From positions 1 through 24,953 of the forward strand of contig CAKTUU010000032.1 in NCBI GenBank assembly GCA_934621505.1: 24,953 bases of DNA. Direction: 5' to 3'. Position numbers and translations under genes: made by a program. This document shows, piece after piece, positions 20,504-24,953 of the stretch. Source of the stretch: an uncultured Clostridia bacterium. Its GTDB lineage: Bacteria > Bacillota > Clostridia > Christensenellales > Aristaeellaceae. Position 1 is the first letter of the stretch. Each line of letters begins with the position of its first letter. The notes under the pieces were generated by a model. The model did not search any database and was not told the origin of the DNA. It saw only the letters and a list, made by a program, of their open reading frames with translations.

Positions 20504-22183
20504 ATGCCGAGCTGTCTGACCCTGAAAAAATCCAACTGCAAAAACTGCTATAAATGCATACGCCATTGTCCGGTAAAGTCCATACGCTTTTCCGGCAATC
20601 AGGCCTATATTATTGAGGATGAATGCATTCTGTGCGGCCAGTGCTTTGTGGTTTGTCCCCAAAATGCCAAGGAAATTGTGGACGAAACCGAAAAGGTGAA
20701 GGTGCTGCTGCAATCCGGCGCGCCGGTCTATGTCAGTTTAGCTCCGTCCTTCGTGGCCAATTATCAGGGCGTTGGCATTGAAAGCATGCGCCGGGCGTTG
20801 CAGGCCCTGGGCTTTGCCGACGCTGAGGAAACCGCTATTGGCGCTACCATGGTCAAGCGGGAGTATGAGCGCATTTTGAAGGAAGAAAAACGCGACGTAC
20901 TGATTTCCTCCTGCTGTCATACCATCAATTTGCTGATTCAAAAATACCACCCGGCGGTGCTGCCCTATCTGGCGGACGTGGCCTCCCCCATGCTGGCTCA
21001 CTGCGCTGATATCAAGCGGCGCGACCCGCAGGCCAAAACGGTATTCATCGGTCCCTGCGTAGCCAAAAAGGACGAGGCCGCTCAGTTTGCCGGTGTGGTG
21101 GACGCTGTTTTAACCTTTGAGGAATTGACCGCCTGGCTTGAAAAAGAAAACATTTCTTTGGAGATGGAAAAGGACCAAGACATGCACAGCCGGGCCCGTT
21201 TGTTCCCAACCACCGGCGGCATTTTAAAGACCATGGATCAGGACGCGCCCGGTTACACCTATCTGGCTCTGGACGGTCTGGAAAACTGCAAAGCCGCGCT
21301 GAAAGACATTGAAAGCGGCAAGATTCATCATTGCTTTATCGAAATGTCCGCCTGCGCGGGCAGCTGCATCGGCGGCCCCATTATGGAAAAGCGTCATCAT
21401 ATGCCCGTTCAGGATTATCTGGCGGTTTGCGGCTATGCCGGCAGCGACGATTTTCAGGTTCGTCAGCCGGACGCGGCCCATATGCACAAGAGCTTTGACG
21501 CGCTGATTCCCACGCCGCCCATGCCCTCCGAGCTGGAAATCCGTGAGATCATGCGCCAGAAGATGGGCAAGCTGAAGCCGTCGGACGAACTGAACTGCGG
21601 CTGCTGCGGCTATGACAGCTGCCGGGAAAAGGCCATTGCCATTTATCAGGGAAAGGCGGAAGTCAGCATGTGCCTTCCCTTCCTGAAGGACAAGGCTGAG
21701 TCCTTCTCCGACAGCATTGTCAGCAACACCCCCAACGGCATTCTGGTGCTGAACGACCAGCTGGAGGTGCAGCAGATCAACAAGGCCGCCCGTAAGATTA
21801 TGAATATCCGCGCCGCGTCCGACGTGCTGGGCGAGCCTGTGGTACGCATTATGGACCCCACCGCCTTTGTGCAGGTGCAAAACACGGGGCGGGATATCCG
21901 CGGCCAGCATACCTATCTGGCCGAATATAAGAAGTATGTGGAGCAAACCATCATCCGCGATTCTGAATACCATCTGCTGATTTGCCTGATGCGCGATATC
22001 ACCGACGAGGAGGCTGAAAAGGAAAAGAAAGAAGAAATCAGCCGCAAAACCATTGAAACCGCTGATAAGGTGGTGGACAAGCAAATGCGTATCGTGCAGG
22101 AAATCGCCTCGCTGCTGGGCGAAACCGCCGCCGAAACCAAAATTGCCCTGACCAAGCTGAAGGAGTCCATTGCCGATGAATGA
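20504..22183 (+). CDS. hydS: HydS-like sensory [FeFe]-hydrogenase with PAS domain
   Basis: This is a 559-aa multidomain cytoplasmic protein. Residues 10-55 hold two [4Fe-4S] motifs (C12/15/18/22 and C41/44/47/51). The H-cluster domain follows with LISSCCHTIN (C137, C138), FIGPCVAKKDEA (C185) and EMSACAGSCIGGP (C284, C288). Residues 361-392 carry a further Fe-S motif (CGCCGYDSC and C390), then a PAS domain (about 403-500) and a C-terminal charged helix. This order (ferredoxin, H-cluster, CxCC Fe-S, PAS) is that of group C, putatively sensory hydrogenases. In the family the PAS domain is thought to pass a redox or H2 signal to a partner. P1 is unusual, with His after the CC pair where Pro is normal. 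ATG 20504 follows GGAGG. The stop overlaps the next ORF by 8 nt. Confidence 0.93.
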   Translation: MPSCLTLKKSNCKNCYKCIRHCPVKSIRFSGNQAYIIEDECILCGQCFVVCPQNAKEIVDETEKVKVLLQSGAPVYVSLAPSFVANYQGVGIESMRRALQALGFADAEETAIGATMVKREYERILKEEKRDVLISSCCHTINLLIQKYHPAVLPYLADVASPMLAHCADIKRRDPQAKTVFIGPCVAKKDEAAQFAGVVDAVLTFEELTAWLEKENISLEMEKDQDMHSRARLFPTTGGILKTMDQDAPGYTYLALDGLENCKAALKDIESGKIHHCFIEMSACAGSCIGGPIMEKRHHMPVQDYLAVCGYAGSDDFQVRQPDAAHMHKSFDALIPTPPMPSELEIREIMRQKMGKLKPSDELNCGCCGYDSCREKAIAIYQGKAEVSMCLPFLKDKAESFSDSIVSNTPNGILVLNDQLEVQQINKAARKIMNIRAASDVLGEPVVRIMDPTAFVQVQNTGRDIRGQHTYLAEYKKYVEQTIIRDSEYHLLICLMRDITDEEAEKEKKEEISRKTIETADKVVDKQMRIVQEIASLLGETAAETKIALTKLKESIADE

Positions 22184-23348
22184 CCTTTGCGCCGATATTG
22201 GCTATAAAAGCATTAACCATTATGGCGAGCAGCTTTGCGGCGACCATGTGGATATTATTGAACAGGGCGATAATTCCACGGTCATTGTGCTGGCGGATGG
22301 TCTGGGCAGCGGCGTAAAGGCCAGCATTCTGTCCACCCTGACCAGCAAAATCATCTCCACCATGATGGCGGAGGGCATGAAGCTGGAGGACTGCGTATCC
22401 ACCATCGCGGCCACGCTGCCTGTATGCTCCGACCGGGGCGTGGCCTATTCCACCTTTACCATTTTGCATTTGATCGATAACCAGCGGGTGGAAATTATCC
22501 AGTACGACAATCCCCATGTGATTTTGATTCGCAACGGCAGCAACTTTGATTACCCCAAAACCGAAAAGGTGATTGAAGGCAAAACCATTTATCAATCCGT
22601 TATAAAATTGATGGAGGATGATATTTTTGTCGCCATGAGCGACGGCTGTCCCCACGCGGGAATTGGCACGGCCTATAATTTTGGCTGGAACCGGGAGGAC
22701 ATCATCGCCTTTATGGAAGTGCAGGCCACCATGGGCTATACCGCCAAAACCCTGTCCACCGTATTGGTGGACGAATGCGAGCGGCTGTATGACCACCAGC
22801 CCGGCGACGACGCAACCGCCTGTGTGGTGCGGGTGCGCCGCCGTGAACCCCTGAACCTGCTGTTTGGCTCCCCGGCAAACCGGGATGACGACGAGCGAAT
22901 GATGAGCCTGTTTTTCTCCAAGGAGGGCAAGCATATTGTCTGCGGCGGCACCACCGCCACCGTTGCCGCACGCTACCTGCATAAGCCCCTGACCCCCAAT
23001 CTGGACTTTGTGGACGCGGACGTTCCCCCCACCGCCACCCTGGAGGGGGTGGATTTGGTCACCGAGGGCGTCATTACCATTAACAAGGTGCTTACCTATG
23101 CCAGGGACTATTTGCAGGACAATGAAAGCTATTCTCAATGGGCCTTTAAAAAGGACGGCGCTTCTCTGATTGCCCGCTACCTGTTTGAGGAAGCCACCGA
23201 TATCAACTTCTTTGTAGGGCGCGCGATTAACCCCGCCCATCAAAATCCGGATCTGCCCATCAATTTTTCCATTAAAATGAATCTGGTGAAGGATTTGGCC
23301 GAATGCTTGAAGAAAATGGGCAAGCGGATCAAGGTTAGTTATTTCTAA
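22176..23348 (+). CDS. SpoIIE/PP2C-type serine phosphatase with an uncharacterised C-terminal domain
   Basis: This 390-aa protein has residues 1-220 forming a SpoIIE-like PP2C domain with metal-binding motifs CGDHVDII (D23), VLADGLGSG (D41), VAMSDG (D156) and PGDDATACVV (D211/D212), all intact. Such enzymes dephosphorylate serine/threonine on partner proteins. Residues about 225-390 (starting PLNLLFGSPANRDDDERM and including VCGGTTATVAARYL and EGVDLVTEGVITINKVL) form an extra domain that I associate with phosphatases next to HydS genes, with no known function. ATG 22176 overlaps hydS by 8 nt and has AGGAG upstream, so translation is coupled. The arrangement suggests that HydS controls this phosphatase. 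Confidence 0.9.
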   Translation: MNDLCADIGYKSINHYGEQLCGDHVDIIEQGDNSTVIVLADGLGSGVKASILSTLTSKIISTMMAEGMKLEDCVSTIAATLPVCSDRGVAYSTFTILHLIDNQRVEIIQYDNPHVILIRNGSNFDYPKTEKVIEGKTIYQSVIKLMEDDIFVAMSDGCPHAGIGTAYNFGWNREDIIAFMEVQATMGYTAKTLSTVLVDECERLYDHQPGDDATACVVRVRRREPLNLLFGSPANRDDDERMMSLFFSKEGKHIVCGGTTATVAARYLHKPLTPNLDFVDADVPPTATLEGVDLVTEGVITINKVLTYARDYLQDNESYSQWAFKKDGASLIARYLFEEATDINFFVGRAINPAHQNPDLPINFSIKMNLVKDLAECLKKMGKRIKVSYF

Positions 23349-23364
23349 AAAGAAAGGCGTTACC

Positions 23365-24801
23365 ATGCGAAAGTTTGATACAAAAATTCAGGTTCTCAAA
23401 TACAAAGTACTGCGGGAGGTAGCCCGTCAGGCCTGGTCGGACAGTCTGGAAAGGGTCATTGACATTCCGCAAATCATCGTTCCCGGCAAGGTGCCCACCA
23501 TGCGCTGCTGCGTATATAAGGAGCGGGCCATTCTGGCGGAGCGTGTCAAAATCGCCATGGGCAGCAGCGATGAAAATTCCAACGTGATTCAGGTCATTGA
23601 CATTGCCTGCGACGAATGCCCGGTGGGCGGATATGAAGTAACCAACGCCTGCCGCGGCTGCCTGGCCCACCGGTGCGAGGATGTGTGCAGGCGGGGCGCT
23701 ATCACCTTTGACCACAACCATGTGGCCTACATTGACAAAAGCAAGTGCGTGGAATGCGGCGCGTGCGCCAAGGTTTGCCCCTACACCGCCATCGTCAGCC
23801 GGAAGCGTCCCTGCCAGAACGCCTGCAAGGTCAAGGCCATTTCCATGAACGAGGAAAAAGCCGCCACCATCGACTACGATAAGTGCATCAGCTGCGGTGC
23901 GTGCGTATACCAGTGCCCATTCGGCGCGATAACGGATAAGTCCTATATTCTGGACGCCATTCGCCTGCTGAAAAATCCGGACAACAAGGTGTACGCCATT
24001 GTGGCCCCCTCCATTGCCAGCCAGTTTTCCTATGCCAAGCTGGGGCAGGTGGTCAGCGGGCTGAAAGCGCTGGGCTTCCATACGGTGGTGGAAGCGGCCC
24101 TGGGCGCGGATATGGTAGCCCTGAGCGAAGCCCGTGAGCTATCGGAAAAGGGCTTTTTGACTTCCTCCTGCTGCCCGGCCTTTGTGGCCTATATCCGGCA
24201 GAGCTTCCCCCAGCTGCTGCCCTATGTATCACACAATCTGTCCCCCATGGCGGCCATCGCTCAGTACATTAAGCACATCACTCCAGAAGCCAAAATGGTT
24301 TTCATCGGCCCCTGCACCGCCAAAAAGGCGGAAGCGCAGCTGGATTCCGTCAAGCCCTACATTGACGCGGTGCTGACCTTTGAAGAATTGCAGGCGCTGT
24401 TTGACAGCAAGGCTTTGGACCTTACCGTTCTTCCGGAGGATGTGCTGGACAACGCCTCCACCTTTGGGCGCATCTTTGCCCGCAGCGGCGGCCTGACCGA
24501 TGCTGTGGCCCAGGCGATGAAGGAGCAAAACATCGACTTTGATTTGAAGCCCTGCGCCTGCGACGGCATTGAGGCATGCCGCGTGGCTTTGCTGAAAAAG
24601 AACAAAAACATGCTGGACGCCAACTTTATTGAAGGCATGGCCTGCATTGGCGGCTGTATTGGTGGAGCCGGCTGCCTGACCCACGGGGACAAAAACCGCG
24701 CAAGCGTGGATCAATACGGCCAGCAGGCCTATGAAAAAACCATGACCGACGCCATTTCCGTGCTGCATCAGCGGACTGAGGCGGCCCAGAAAAAGGCGTA
24801 A
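23365..24801 (+). CDS. Group B-type monomeric [FeFe]-hydrogenase
   Basis: This 478-aa protein's N-terminal region (MRKFDTKIQVLKYKVLREVAR, then PTMRCCVYKERAI and IACDECPVGG) is the signature I recall for the group B1/B3 [FeFe]-hydrogenase family. Cysteine-rich Fe-S motifs follow (C96/C99/C104/C108, C128/C131/C134/C138, C150/C154, C174/C177/C180/C184). The H-cluster motifs are TSSCCPAF (proton-transfer C269 and ligand C270), FIGPCTAKKAEA (C317) and EGMACIGGCIGGAG (C427, C431), all present. It probably interconverts protons and H2 with ferredoxin in the cytoplasm, though group B enzymes are little studied. It is 16 nt downstream of the phosphatase gene, and a strong terminator follows. HydEFG maturases, needed to build the H-cluster, are not in the window. 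Confidence 0.94.
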   Translation: MRKFDTKIQVLKYKVLREVARQAWSDSLERVIDIPQIIVPGKVPTMRCCVYKERAILAERVKIAMGSSDENSNVIQVIDIACDECPVGGYEVTNACRGCLAHRCEDVCRRGAITFDHNHVAYIDKSKCVECGACAKVCPYTAIVSRKRPCQNACKVKAISMNEEKAATIDYDKCISCGACVYQCPFGAITDKSYILDAIRLLKNPDNKVYAIVAPSIASQFSYAKLGQVVSGLKALGFHTVVEAALGADMVALSEARELSEKGFLTSSCCPAFVAYIRQSFPQLLPYVSHNLSPMAAIAQYIKHITPEAKMVFIGPCTAKKAEAQLDSVKPYIDAVLTFEELQALFDSKALDLTVLPEDVLDNASTFGRIFARSGGLTDAVAQAMKEQNIDFDLKPCACDGIEACRVALLKKNKNMLDANFIEGMACIGGCIGGAGCLTHGDKNRASVDQYGQQAYEKTMTDAISVLHQRTEAAQKKA

Positions 24802-24807
24802 AGCAAG

Positions 24808-24856
24808 GGCGGCTGAAAGAAGGGCTGCAAACCTCTTTCAGCCGCCTTTGGCTTTT
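24808..24856 (+). terminator. Terminator of the adhE-hydrogenase operon
   Basis: GGCGGCTGAAAGA (24808-24820) pairs perfectly with TCTTTCAGCCGCC (24834-24846), a 13-bp stem with a 13-nt loop, followed by TTTGGCTTTT. It begins 6 nt after the last stop codon. Confidence 0.88.
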
Positions 24857-24904
24857 GGAAGCGTGCGCACATCTGGAAATCGGAATTTATAAAGGAGAAT
24901 ATTG

Positions 24905-24953
24905 ATGAAATTATTTTTATGTTCGCACTTTTCAAGTGTAGGAAGTCTGATAA
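24905..24953 (+). CDS. Start of a gene cut by the window edge, possibly a peptidase E-like (class I amidotransferase-like) protein
   Basis: ATG 24905 follows AAAGGAG (24891-24897) and opens MKLFLCSHFSSVGSLI before the window ends. The MK-LFLxS-F opening resembles peptidase S51/peptidase E-like proteins, but sixteen residues are too few to be sure. It lies after the operon terminator and so is likely a separate transcription unit. Confidence 0.5.
   Translation, partial: MKLFLCSHFSSVGSLI

Noticed and set aside
19070..20713. A 547-codon open frame on the minus strand
   Set aside because: It runs antisense across the end of adhE, the kinase, the ferredoxin and the start of hydS, all clearly coding on the plus strand.
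1..24953. CRISPR array, prophage or insertion sequence
   Set aside because: No regularly spaced repeats, integrase, transposase, phage genes or terminal inverted repeats are visible.

Overview
The window looks like a chromosomal segment of an anaerobic, fermentative Bacillota (Clostridia-type) bacterium with moderately high GC. The evidence is a bifunctional AdhE, two [FeFe]-hydrogenase-type proteins, strong AGGAGG-like ribosome binding sites, a Gram-positive-style LexA box and GHKL/LytTR two-component genes. Christensenellales or Oscillospirales are plausible, but that is inference only. No tRNA, rRNA, CRISPR, IS element or phage gene is visible.

Left part (1-5.3 kb): a LUD-domain (LutC-like) gene on the minus strand sits beside three disrupted genes. 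These are a DUF3021-like membrane protein remnant with an in-frame stop, a frameshifted secreted phosphodiester glycosidase, and a divergent frameshifted OmpR-type response regulator whose histidine kinase is intact. The kinase gene converges on and overlaps dinB (DNA polymerase IV), whose promoter carries a LexA-like box.

Middle (5.4-10.4 kb): a complete branched-chain amino-acid-type ABC transporter, livK-H-M-G-F. It has its own promoter, a large hairpin between the binding-protein gene and the permease genes, and a strong bidirectional terminator. The binding protein has no lipobox.

Next (10.4-16.4 kb): a minus-strand GHKL kinase/LytTR regulator pair diverges from two tandem paralogous small secreted proteins. 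The intergenic region holds a 14-bp direct repeat with a 20-nt period, probably the LytTR target. Then come a rhodanese-PP-loop (TtcA-like) fusion, an overlapping alpha/beta hydrolase, and a TetR regulator with a palindromic operator over its own start region.

Right part (16.4-24.9 kb): a long apparent operon, adhE - APH-fold phosphotransferase - thioredoxin-like [2Fe-2S] ferredoxin - HydS-like sensory [FeFe]-hydrogenase with PAS domain - SpoIIE/PP2C phosphatase - group B-type [FeFe]-hydrogenase. It ends in a strong terminator. The kinase motifs, phosphatase motifs and H-cluster cysteines all look intact. This suggests a redox or hydrogen sensing phospho-switch wired directly to ethanol fermentation, and it is the most interesting system here. 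The adhE leader is about 215 nt long and contains a 27-nt near-perfect dyad. The window ends inside the first codons of another gene, possibly peptidase E-like.
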